Shown: one piece after another, positions 1 to 6,907 of the stretch
Layout of the letters: each line of letters opens with the position of its first letter
Numbering within the stretch: position 1 is the stretch's first letter
Assembly: GCF_028618665.1 (NCBI RefSeq)
Contig: NZ_JAQITF010000015.1
Coordinates: 1 to 37,260 of the forward strand
Direction of reading: 5' to 3'
Length of the DNA stretch: 37,260 nt
Origin: Bartonella sp. AU16XJBT
GTDB taxonomy: Bacteria > Pseudomonadota > Alphaproteobacteria > Rhizobiales > Rhizobiaceae
Position numbers and translations under genes: made by a program
The notes under the pieces: model-generated
Databases searched by the model: none
The model's input: the letters and a program-made list of their open reading frames with translations, nothing else
Told to the model about the DNA's origin: nothing

Positions 1-1
1 G

Positions 2-481
2 GAAAGATTTGTGAGTTCACTTTTTTCTCTCATGGCTGTTGGAACGATTGTGGGTGGTTTGTCCTATCGTAAAATTATAGTCAAGGTTACATCATTAAAG
101 CTTATGGTCTTTTGGCTTCTTTATGGGGGAATTCTATTTCTTATGCCTTTAGCGGCAATATTTTATTTACCACTGCTTCTCATGTTTGCCTTCGTTTTAG
201 GATTTACGGGGGCATTTGTGGATATTAGTTTAGTCTCTGCGCTTCAATTATACTCTCGTCGTGAAGATTTTGGTAAGAGTTTTGGAACCTTTTCAACTTT
301 AGCAAACTCTGCTGAAGCTGTGTCTGGCCTTATTGCTGGGCTTTTTGCACTGGTAGGATTGGTGAGCTCTTTTTTAACGATGTCTTCTTTCATTATTTTC
401 ACTGGAATGATTGGTGTTATAAAAATTAAGAAAAATAAAGCATTAACACCCCCTCATACAACATTAGAAGACGATCATTGA
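2..481 (+). CDS. MFS-type transporter, C-terminal part (5' end outside window)
   Basis: The reading frame is open to the left edge, so this is the 3' end of a longer gene; the GTG at 11 is not a believable start. The product is almost entirely hydrophobic, with about four to five membrane segments in some 155 residues, separated by short basic loops such as YSRREDFGKSFG. This is the pattern of the C-terminal bundle of a major facilitator permease. The tail ends in a charged cytoplasmic stretch (KIKKNKAL...LEDDH) and a TGA stop. Substrate cannot be told. The family transports small solutes or drugs across the inner membrane. There is no neighbour on the same strand to give context; what follows is non-coding. 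Confidence 0.7.
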   Translation, partial: ERFVSSLFSLMAVGTIVGGLSYRKIIVKVTSLKLMVFWLLYGGILFLMPLAAIFYLPLLLMFAFVLGFTGAFVDISLVSALQLYSRREDFGKSFGTFSTLANSAEAVSGLIAGLFALVGLVSSFLTMSSFIIFTGMIGVIKIKKNKALTPPHTTLEDDH

Positions 482-1809
482 TCTCTTTGATCTCTCCATG
501 CCGTTTTTTCTAAGACGGTTCGTTTCCTATCATGCCGTAAATACTGCTCTTTGAGGGGATGGTGATTTCGAGATGGTGGGATGGGTTGAGCAAGAGGTTA
601 AAGTGTAGAGAATTGTTTACAGAGCAGTGTGTGGGGGAAGTTTTGTCTTGTGGGAAAATCTGCTTTTTGAAATGGGATTGTCAATCGGTGCTTAGAAAAT
701 TTCGTTCTTTGAGGGGCAGATGGTTAAAAAACGCTTCATGTGAGTCAAAAGATGGGCAACATTGGTAATATGCCGGTGTGTTCCTTTTATTTAAGCATAA
801 AGAGACGGTGAAGAGAGTGACGGGATGCGTGAAGAATGAAGGCAAGTTTGTAGGTGGATAAGCTTGTTGTGAAGTACGTTGTTATGTGTTGCGTTCTCGT
901 AAAACAGTTGTGTGGTGGTTTGGACGTTTTGTTTGGCTGCTTTTTAGTAAAGATGGTAAAGCGTAAAAACGTGGAGCCGTAAAAAAGGAAGAGGAAGTTA
1001 GGGGCGTGGAGGATTTCTGCGTTGTGCGTGCTTTGGGGCATGTGGGGTTTTATCATGGCGAGGAATGTGTTGAGGGGGGAGAGGAATGGAAGATGGAGAG
1101 ATGGGGCGATGGCTGGAGCCAAGAGAGGAGAGTGGGTTGAAATGGGAGAGAATGGGATGGAGGGGCGCGGTTGCTACCAGAGATGGTGACAAGAGCAAGC
1201 GATGTGAAGAGGGAGAGGTTGGTTTTTATGATCACAAGGTATGGAGCATTATTTTGCAGCGCACTGTCGTGAAATGGCGAAAGCTGTAAGGTATGTTTTT
1301 CAAAAACGCGTGAATGAGCAACATAATGATATTGTATTTTGTGCTTTATGTTTTGGGCATTGTGTTTGTATGAGAGAGATGATTATGAGAAAGAATGACA
1401 CGAAATATTAAAAGAACAATATAAAAACTTGACAAGGTCAATGTAAAAAGGTATCATAATGGCACAATCGGAATTGTATCTTTAAACCAGATCAGATTAA
1501 GAGCTCCGCATAAGAGCCAGCAGGAAGATGGGGAAGATGATGGGTGAGAAGATAATGGGGTGAGGGTGCTCAAGGTTTTTTTCCAAAATTTTGTTGCTTT
1601 TTTGCTTGTTGCTCTCTGATGCTGTCAAAGGGGGGATGAACAAGGGGATGTTGTTTGAAGTGGGGGTGGGCCTCCTACCTTGAGGGGCTGCTGTAAATAC
1701 CATTATTGGAGGCGGGTGATAGCCGATATCGAAAGCTTTAGGTGCACGCGGTGTTGACGGGTAATGGCGGGGGGTGTCGGCGGATAATGTTTGAATGCTG
1801 CTTTTTTGC
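482..1809. other. Gene-free, G-rich intergenic region
   Basis: No convincing gene. The plus strand is strongly G-rich and C-poor; between 1081 and 1140 I count 30 G against 4 C. Short open frames on either strand have low-complexity translations with no family resemblance. The stretch holds the first copy (about 945-1080) of a dispersed repeat found three more times up to 4.15 kb, plus degraded fragments of motifs (for example GTTTACAGA near 615) seen again near 18.1 kb. Confidence 0.6.
945..1080 (+). repeat. Dispersed intergenic repeat, copy A
   Basis: Core is a run of spaced TAAAARCG-like words ending in GTGGAGCCGTAAAA, followed by TGCGTTGTG...GGCGAGGAATGTG. The same order of words appears in copies B (2655-2755), C (2963-3065) and D (4032-4145). 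This is the most diverged of the four. Function unknown. Confidence 0.6.
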
Positions 1810-2163
1810 CTAATCAGAAATTAACCACCAAATTGCTTTTTGTTTTTTAGGGTGGAGCTCTCTAAAATTTTTTACAAGGGTCTGTTCTTTTTCGCTATAG
1901 ATTTCTTGATCATAGTATGAATGATTTTCTTTTGTAGCAATATCCGTATAAAAGAAGGTAATAGGAACCGCCAGTATGTTGGCAATTTCTTGTAGCCGCC
2001 CTGCGCTTACACGATTGAAGCCTTTTTCGTATTTTTGGATTTGTTGGAAACTGACACCTAAAGAGTTTCCTAATTCCTTTTGAGAAAGCCGCATTGAAAT
2101 TCTTCTATGACGAATTCTTTTGCCAATCGAAATATCATTGAAATGTGAATTTTTGGTTTGCAC
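1810..2163 (-). CDS. XRE-family HTH regulator (Trp-like, Brt-associated), copy 1
   Basis: A 117-residue DNA-binding protein. Residues about 12-66 form a helix-turn-helix of the Cro/C1 type: the IGKRIRHRRISMRLSQKELG start, then GVSFQQIQKYEKG as recognition region and RVSAGRLQEIANIL. The rest is a short acidic/basic tail ending KKQKAIWWLISD, identical in the second copy. The start is a GTG at 2161-2163, eight bases after a strong Shine-Dalgarno (GGAGGGG in the minus strand, plus positions 2172-2178). The paralogue at 3195-3566 starts with ATG at the same place, so codon change rather than shift explains the GTG. The leader upstream is long and structured, which together with the family fits the Bartonella Trp proteins encoded after Brt RNAs. 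Targets are unknown here; in B. henselae such pairs have been linked to control of the badA adhesin. Confidence 0.88.
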   Translation of the reverse strand: MQTKNSHFNDISIGKRIRHRRISMRLSQKELGNSLGVSFQQIQKYEKGFNRVSAGRLQEIANILAVPITFFYTDIATKENHSYYDQEIYSEKEQTLVKNFRELHPKKQKAIWWLISD

Positions 2164-2380
2164 TTCAAGCTCCCCTCCGGTTGCGAGCGCCCTCGCATGA
2201 GTATTCCGGGAGGTTGAAAGTACTGAGCCTAATCAGCCTTTTGCTTTTAGTGCGAAGATGCACTTGGACATAGCAAAAGCTCCCGGAATTCCGGGATACC
2301 CGCAAAGCGGGACAAATTCATGTATTAGGCTTTTCAGGCTTCAACTCCCTATTGATCGCTGCGTGGACGATCAAAGCACC
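2164..2380 (-). ncRNA. Brt-like structured leader RNA upstream of copy-1 regulator
   Basis: Minus-strand transcript predicted from a promoter at 2387-2415 down to the regulator. Helices visible in plus coordinates: closing helix 2339-2349 with 2208-2220; next helix ATTAGGC 2324-2330 with GCCTAAT 2227-2233; hairpin CCCGC/GCGGG near 2299-2311; palindrome TCCCGGAATTCCGGGA at 2281-2296; long arm GCAAAAGC 2273-2280 with GCTTTTGC near 2240-2247, containing a GTGC/GCAC tip. The second copy keeps every helix although bases differ, including a full swap of the second helix. Nearest the gene, a GCGAG/CTCGC hairpin separates a CCTCC stretch from the ribosome binding site it could pair with. This matches what is known of the Brt family; a trans-acting role cannot be judged from sequence. 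Confidence 0.8.
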
Positions 2381-2386
2381 TTTTGA

Positions 2387-2415
2387 GTGATAAAGTAATT
2401 TCAAAAGATTGGCAA
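2387..2415 (-). promoter_or_regulatory. Promoter of copy-1 leader RNA
   Basis: On the minus strand TTGCCA (plus 2410-2415), 17 bases, TATCAC (plus 2387-2392). The whole segment and spacing are conserved at 3790-3818 ahead of the second leader, while DNA farther upstream diverges. Predicted transcription start is near 2380. Confidence 0.55.
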
Positions 2416-2654
2416 GAAAAATTAAAATATTTGGCTGTGCGGTTCTATTGTAAAAGAATATTTTTTGAGGAGTGGTGATTTGATCTCAGTGGGGGATAGT
2501 CGCTAGGTGAGAAGCTGGATTATAGTTTACAAATCGGTGTGAGGTGGAAAGTTTTATCCTGTAGAGGGGTAATTTGCTACATAAGAAGCCGGATTGTTAA
2601 TAGACCAGTGTTGACTAAAGTGGTGTGGAGATGGCGGGTTGAACGTTTCATTTT

Positions 2655-2755
2655 CTATTTTTCTGTAAAAACGCAAAAGCATAAAAACGTGGATCTGTAA
2701 AATGATGCGAAGAATTTATGCGTTGTGGGGGCTTTCGTCGTGGTAGGGAATGCGG
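2655..2755 (+). repeat. Dispersed intergenic repeat, copy B
   Basis: Contains CTGTAAAAACG, AAAAACGTGGATCTGTAAAA, TGATGCGAAG and GCGTTGTGGGGGCTTTCGTCG. Closest to copies C and D. Lies in the flank of the left tandem unit. Confidence 0.75.
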
Positions 2756-2962
2756 TGAGAAAATAGGGGGGCAGAGAGTGTGAAAAGGCAAAAAGTGGCA
2801 AGAATAGCTCTTGCTCTTAAGTTTTTATGAAATATCGTCCTTTAAGACGTGGTGATAACCATATGAAGTGGTTAGAAGAGAATTCTGCTAGAAAAGTCAT
2901 GTGGTTTAAAGATTTGTGTTGATAGTGCAGCGCGTGCTGACTGTTTGAGCCTTTCGTCTCAC

Positions 2963-3065
2963 TGTTCTCTGTAAAGACGTAAAAGCCTAAAAACGTGGAT
3001 CTGTAAAATGATGTGAAGGAATTGGGCTTTGTGGGGGCGTTTGTTGTGGCATAGCATGTAGGGAG
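2963..3065 (+). repeat. Dispersed intergenic repeat, copy C
   Basis: Contains CTGTAAAGACGTAAAAGCC, AAAAACGTGGATCTGTAAAA and TGATGTGAAGGAATTGGGC. It sits only about 300 bp after copy B, so the flank itself has undergone an extra local duplication before the right unit begins at 3188. Confidence 0.75.
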
Positions 3066-3194
3066 AGAAGTGGGGACGAAGAGTGAAGAAGAGGATTGGG
3101 CTTGTTCTTAAGATTCCTTGAAATATTGTCTCTTGAGATGTACATAAGTTTTATTGAGGTATGTTGCGGAATATGCTGATGAGGGGGCTTTTGT

Positions 3195-3566
3195 CTAATC
3201 GGAAATTAACCACCAAATTGCTTTCTGTTTTTTAGGGTGGAGTTCTCTAAAATTTTTTACAAGAGCGTGTTCTTTTTCGCTATAGATTTCTTGATCATCG
3301 TGTGAGGGATATTCTTTTGTGGGGATATCTTCTTTTGTAGCAATATCCGCATAAAAAAAGGTAATGGGAACCTTCAGTAGCTTGGCAATTTCTTGTAACC
3401 GCCCTGCGCTTACACGATTGAAGCCTTTTTCGTATTTTTGGATTTGTTGAAAACTGACACCTAAATGGTTTCCTAATTCCTTTTGAGAAAGCCGCATTGA
3501 CATTCTTCTATGACGAATTCTTTTGCCAATCGAAATATCATTAAAACGTGGATTTTTGGTTTGCAT
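3195..3566 (-). CDS. XRE-family HTH regulator (Trp-like, Brt-associated), copy 2
   Basis: A 123-residue paralogue of the product of 1810-2163. The open frame runs further upstream to 3782, but the upstream part translates the structured leader RNA, so I take the ATG at 3564-3566, where the protein begins MQTKNPRFND like its twin. The Shine-Dalgarno is a G-rich run (GGCGGGGGG, minus strand; plus about 3573-3581). The helix-turn-helix is nearly unchanged (RMSMRLSQKELGNHLG, FQQIQKYEKG). Between the DNA-binding domain and the tail there is a six-residue duplication (KEDIPTKEYPSH against KENHSY in copy 1), created by a short in-frame DNA repeat. The C-terminal IWWLISD is identical. Likely a second Trp regulator with the same or overlapping operator preference. 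Confidence 0.88.
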   Translation of the reverse strand: MQTKNPRFNDISIGKRIRHRRMSMRLSQKELGNHLGVSFQQIQKYEKGFNRVSAGRLQEIAKLLKVPITFFYADIATKEDIPTKEYPSHDDQEIYSEKEHALVKNFRELHPKKQKAIWWLISD

Positions 3567-3783
3567 TTCAAGCCCCCCGCCGGTTGCGAGCGCCCTCGCG
3601 TTGGTATCCGGGAGTTTGAAAGCACTGAGCTCAGTCAGCCTTTTGCTTTTAGTGCTTATCGCACCTGGACATAGCAAAAGCTCCCGGAATCCGGGAGATG
3701 CCGCAAAGTGGCATCGATTTTTTGTACTGAGCTTTCGGACTTTCAAATCCCTTATTGATCGCTGCGTAGACGACCAAAGCATC
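3567..3783 (-). ncRNA. Brt-like structured leader RNA upstream of copy-2 regulator
   Basis: Counterpart of the 2164-2380 leader. In plus coordinates the closing helix is 3740-3751 with 3610-3622, the second helix ACTGAGC 3726-3732 with GCTCAGT 3629-3635 (copy 1 has ATTAGGC/GCCTAAT), the next hairpin GATGCC/GGCATC near 3698-3715 (copy 1 has CCCGC/GCGGG), then CTCCCGGAATCCGGGAG at 3681-3697, and the GCTTTTGC/GCAAAAGC arm with a GTGC/GCAC tip. Pairing is kept while sequence changes, which is strong evidence for a functional RNA fold. The open frame through it is incidental. Confidence 0.8.
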
Positions 3784-3789
3784 TTTTGA

Positions 3790-3818
3790 GTGATAAAGTA
3801 ATTTCAGAAGATTGGCAA
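3790..3818 (-). promoter_or_regulatory. Promoter of copy-2 leader RNA
   Basis: Minus strand TTGCCA (plus 3813-3818), 17 bases, TATCAC (plus 3790-3795), identical in boxes and spacing to the copy-1 promoter. Predicted start near 3783. Confidence 0.55.
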
Positions 3819-4031
3819 GAAAAATTAAAATATTTGGCTGTGCGGTTCTATTGTAAAGGAGTGTGGTTCTGAGGTGTGGTGAAGAGAGCAGAAATATTTG
3901 GGATAAGGCAAGGCATACTATCCGTTTGAAGGGTGATGATCTGAAGTTCGTAGGGGATATTTTGCTACACAAGAAGTTTGATGGTTAATAGATCAGTGTT
4001 GACTAAAGTGGTGTGGGGTGATGGTTTGGAG

Positions 4032-4145
4032 GATTTTTCTGTAAAGATAGAAAAGCGTAAAGGCGTGGATCTGTAAAATAAGAAAAGGGACGTTCAAGGA
4101 GCTGGAGGATTGACCCGTTGTGTGGGCTTTTAGGGCGTGTTGTCC
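4032..4145 (+). repeat. Dispersed intergenic repeat, copy D
   Basis: Contains TTTTTCTGTAAAGATAGAAA, AAAGGCGTGGATCTGTAAAA and CCGTTGTGTGGGCTTTTAGG. Upstream word GTGTTGACTAAAGTGG is shared with copy B. Confidence 0.7.
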
Positions 4146-4332
4146 TTTTGTGAGGGCATGGAATGGGAACAGAGGTTTGGAGTTGAGGGGTCCAGTATTA
4201 TGGCAGCTTTTGGCTTGTTGAGGGTGGTTTTGCTTTTTTCATTGTGGAGTGCTTTTGAAGATTCGTTGCTGATTTTCATGGCATTCTTTTATGTCATGGA
4301 ATTGGTTTTTCTTGATTGAAAGGAACATGATG

Positions 4333-4653
4333 ATGGCTGAGAAAAATTGTCTTCCCTTACGTCGAAAAGGGCGGAAAAAAGGGGCTTTGAATAAAACAAC
4401 CAAGCGGTTTAATGAAGCCTTACTGACAGCCGCTGAACAAGCTGGATCTCACTATGGAGAAGATGGATTGGTGTCTTATCTGCAATATCATGCGCTAAAT
4501 AATCCTGTGCCTTTTTTTTCACTGCTGGCAAAAGTTTTGCCTCTTCAGGTGACGGGAGAAGCAGGGGGAGAGGTCAAAACAATTTCGCGGATCGAGATCG
4601 TACCCGTGAAGCCTAAAAATACCGAACCGGAGAAGCGGGATTTTGAAGCGTGA
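4333..4653 (+). CDS. Small terminase-like / phage packaging-associated protein
   Basis: A 106-residue basic protein that opens the phage-like cluster. It begins with a Lys/Arg-rich segment (LRRKGRKKGALNKTTKRF), then a helical region with EDGLVSYLQYHALNNPVPFFSLLAKVLPLQVTG. Proteins with this GRxKGALNK...GLxxYL...FxxLLxKVLPLQ layout are commonly encoded just before the large terminase in alphaproteobacterial phages and are treated as small-terminase-like DNA-recognition proteins. Three ATGs follow one another at 4327, 4330 and 4333; I prefer 4333 because AAGGA (4320-4324) lies eight bases before it. Its last 80 bases are duplicated downstream at 4929-5010. Unusually, almost 900 bp separate it from the large terminase. 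The small-terminase role is inferred from position. Confidence 0.7.
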   Translation: MAEKNCLPLRRKGRKKGALNKTTKRFNEALLTAAEQAGSHYGEDGLVSYLQYHALNNPVPFFSLLAKVLPLQVTGEAGGEVKTISRIEIVPVKPKNTEPEKRDFEA

Positions 4654-4771
4654 GCCTGCGGAAAACTGAGGTTTGTGATATCGGAAAATGTTGCGTGGAA
4701 GTGGATGATCGGAGATGTCATCGTGGAAGGGCGCTGCTTTGGGGGATGATGTGTGAGGGCGTGTATCGAAG
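4570..4771 (+). repeat. Duplicated 3' gene end plus flank, copy 1
   Basis: Starts inside the preceding gene and runs past its stop. It matches 4929-5129 with about nine in ten bases the same; the part after the stop codon (GTGAGCCTGCGGAAAACTGA onward) is nearly identical. Confidence 0.85.
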
Positions 4772-5545
4772 TAGATGAAGCTTTCAAGAGATTGTGGCAA
4801 GAGATCTGGGCGTGGTACGTAAGGGGACATGGCTGTGATGCTTGAAAGGCGCGGGGGAGAGCGCTTGATGCACTCTGCCGTTTTGGATTTCTTGTGAAGG
4901 TTTGTCTTTTCTCGTTATTGAAGGGGTGGAGATGTCAAAACAGTTTCGCGGATCGAGATTGTATCCGTGAAGTCAAAGGGGATCCAATCGGAGAAGCGGG
5001 ATTTTGAAGCGTGAGCCTGCGGAAAACTGAGGTTTGTGATATCGGAAAATGTTGCGTGGAAGTGGATGATCGGAGATGTCTTCGTGGAAGGGCGCTGCTT
5101 TGGGGGATGATGTGTGAGCGCGTTTGAAGCAGAGGATATCGTGCTTGTAGGTGTTTGTGATACTTAACTGCTGGGGGCCTGGGGTGTTTGGGTATCTGGG
5201 CGGGGTGGTATGAGATACTGTTTTGATGGATGAGGAGCGTGAAATTTAAGATGGTGTGCTTTGGTGGGGATCTTTGAGGCATAGATCAAGTGTAAGGCTT
5301 GGGGATGTTGCGGGGCATGAAATTGGAAGATGGCGTGCTTTTAAGGGATTTTGTGTGAGCCTGGTGAAATGGGGGCAGATACCGTGCTTTTGTGGGGGAC
5401 AGGGGCGCGGTGTTTGAGGGGGCAGGGCTTTGTGCCTTGGGGGGCTTGAGGGCTTGGGGTGTATGGCGGGGGCAAGGGGATTGCTCAGGTGGGATCTCAT
5501 GCAAAAATGTGAAGTTCAATTGCTGCTAAAGTATAAAAATTGATC
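4654..5545. other. Long G-rich gap between small and large terminase genes
   Basis: No gene found on either strand. Plus-strand G is in great excess: I count 33 G and 8 C in 5401-5460. The left half is the duplicated gene end; the right half has degenerate repeats of a word like ATRYCGTGCTTTTGTGGGG near 5141, 5252, 5329 and 5379. Minus-strand open frames here are Pro/Ser/His-rich by-products of the base skew. Confidence 0.6.
4929..5129 (+). repeat. Duplicated 3' gene end plus flank, copy 2
   Basis: Second copy of 4570-4771. It would encode only the last 30 or so residues of the small terminase-like protein and has no start of its own, so it is a dead fragment or a non-coding element. Confidence 0.85.
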
Positions 5546-6907
5546 ATGACAATTGTTCAGAAAATTTCTCAAAAAATCGGGCAGAAAACGGCTCAAGTGG
5601 CTCTTATCCCAAAGCTTATTCCTGTCTTTACGGGAAAAGCCGATGTGCGGGCGGCTTGGGGAGGACGGGGCTCTGGAAAAACACGCTCTTTTGCTTTGAT
5701 GTCAGCTGTGGTGGGATATCGCCATGGAATGGCGGGGGAACGCGGTATTATTCTTTGTGCGCGACAGTTTCAAAATTCTCTCAATGAGAGTTCTTTGGAA
5801 GAAATTAAACGCGCCATCGAATCTTATCCGTTTCTACAAGACTATTATGAAATCGGCGATAAATATATTAAATCAAAAGATGGACGGATCGTCTATGTTT
5901 TTGCTGGTCTTGATCGAAATATTGCTAGTATTAAATCAATGGGGCGTGTTTTCCTCTGTTGGGTTGATGAGGCGGAACCGGTAACCGAGACTGCTTGGCA
6001 AACGCTTATTCCAACTTTGCGCGAAGAGGGAAAAGATTGGAATGCAGAATTATGGGTCACTTGGAACCCATGCCATGAAAATGCCCCCGTGGAAAAACGT
6101 TTTCGAAATGTTGATAACCCCAATATCAAAGGGGCGGAAATTAATTGGCGCGATAATCCGCAATTTCCCGAAAAGCTTAATCGGGATCGATTGAGCGATT
6201 TGCAACAAAGACCAGAGCAGTATAACCATATTTGGGAAGGGGAATATCTCCAAGCTGTGCAAGGCGCTTATTATCAAAAATGTCTTCTCGAAGCTGAAAT
6301 GGAAGGGCGGATTACCACTGTTCCACGTGATCCTTTGATGCAAATTAAAATCTTTTGGGATATCGGGGGAACGGGAGCAAAGGCCGATGCAACCGCCTTG
6401 TGGGTCGCGCAATTTGTTGGGCGGGAAATTCGCGTGCTCGATTATTATGAAGCCCAAGGGCAACCGCTTTCTGAGCATGTGGGGTGGGTCTTTCAAAGGG
6501 GATATGAAAAGGCTCTCATGGTCTTGCCCCATGATGGTGCAACAAAAGATCGTGTTTATAATGTCAGTTTTGAAAGTGCACTGCAACAAGCTGGTTTTCA
6601 AACCAAAATCATTCCTAATCAGGGAACGGGCGCTGTGAAAATGCGTATCGAAGCCGTAAGGCGTTTGTTTCCTGCTCTATGGTTTAATCGTGACACAACA
6701 GGTGCGGGGAGAAAAGCACTCGCTTGGTATCATGAAAAGCGTGATGAACAGCGCAATATTGGTCTTGGCGCTGAACATGATTGGGCAAGCCATGGGGCCG
6801 ATGCCTTTGGACTGATGTGTGTGGCTTATGAACAGCCCCATGTCCGTCCTAAAAAAAATACCTATCGCTCTTCTCACCATTCTCAAACTTCATGGATGGC
6901 TTTTTAA
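5546..6907 (+). CDS. Terminase large subunit (packaging ATPase-nuclease)
   Basis: A 453-residue DNA-packaging motor protein. The N-terminal ATPase has a Walker A loop WGGRGSGKT at about residues 38-46 and Walker B with catalytic acid FLCWVDEAE at about 136-144, followed by the coupling-type WVTWNP segment. The C-terminal nuclease shows the expected acidic residues: FWDIGGTGAKAD (about 270-281), VLPHDGATKD (about 326-335) and HGADAFGL (about 416-423). Length and motifs fit the terminase families of short-tailed phages (Terminase_3/6-like). I chose ATG 5546 over the TTG at 5540. It overlaps the portal gene by one base (TAATG). In a GTA this enzyme fills heads with host DNA rather than phage DNA. 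Motifs look intact. Confidence 0.93.
   Translation: MTIVQKISQKIGQKTAQVALIPKLIPVFTGKADVRAAWGGRGSGKTRSFALMSAVVGYRHGMAGERGIILCARQFQNSLNESSLEEIKRAIESYPFLQDYYEIGDKYIKSKDGRIVYVFAGLDRNIASIKSMGRVFLCWVDEAEPVTETAWQTLIPTLREEGKDWNAELWVTWNPCHENAPVEKRFRNVDNPNIKGAEINWRDNPQFPEKLNRDRLSDLQQRPEQYNHIWEGEYLQAVQGAYYQKCLLEAEMEGRITTVPRDPLMQIKIFWDIGGTGAKADATALWVAQFVGREIRVLDYYEAQGQPLSEHVGWVFQRGYEKALMVLPHDGATKDRVYNVSFESALQQAGFQTKIIPNQGTGAVKMRIEAVRRLFPALWFNRDTTGAGRKALAWYHEKRDEQRNIGLGAEHDWASHGADAFGLMCVAYEQPHVRPKKNTYRSSHHSQTSWMAF

Larger units (their letters stand above)
1801..2760. repeat. Left unit of an approximately 1-kb tandem duplication (regulator + leader + flank)
   Basis: This segment and 3188-4150 align over their whole length: 3' end of an XRE gene, the gene, its structured leader, promoter, and about 350 bp of upstream flank including the words GGCTGTGCGGTTCTATTGTA and AGTGTTGACTAAAGTGG. 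Identity is very high in the gene and promoter and falls in the flank. It is a direct duplication, now diverging. Confidence 0.85.
3188..4150. repeat. Right unit of the approximately 1-kb tandem duplication
   Basis: Second copy of the 1801-2760 unit in the same orientation. Differences include an inserted 18-bp stretch inside the regulator gene (near 3306-3333, a repeat of the adjacent TCTTTTGTRGSRATATC word) and an ATG rather than GTG start. It carries copy D of the dispersed repeat at its right end. Confidence 0.85.

Noticed and set aside
787..1703. Overlapping minus-strand open frames in the G-rich left region
   Set aside because: Translations are Pro/Ser/His-rich by-products of G-rich DNA on the plus strand, with no ribosome binding site and no family pattern.
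3567..3782. N-terminal extension of the second XRE regulator
   Set aside because: The extra codons cover the structured leader RNA; the paralogue has a stop-limited start at the equivalent position, and a strong ribosome binding site marks the inner ATG.
4519..5519. Several long minus-strand open frames between the terminase genes
   Set aside because: They cross the duplicated gene end and G-rich gap; the composition follows base skew, and the frames are not preserved between the two repeat copies in a protein-like way.
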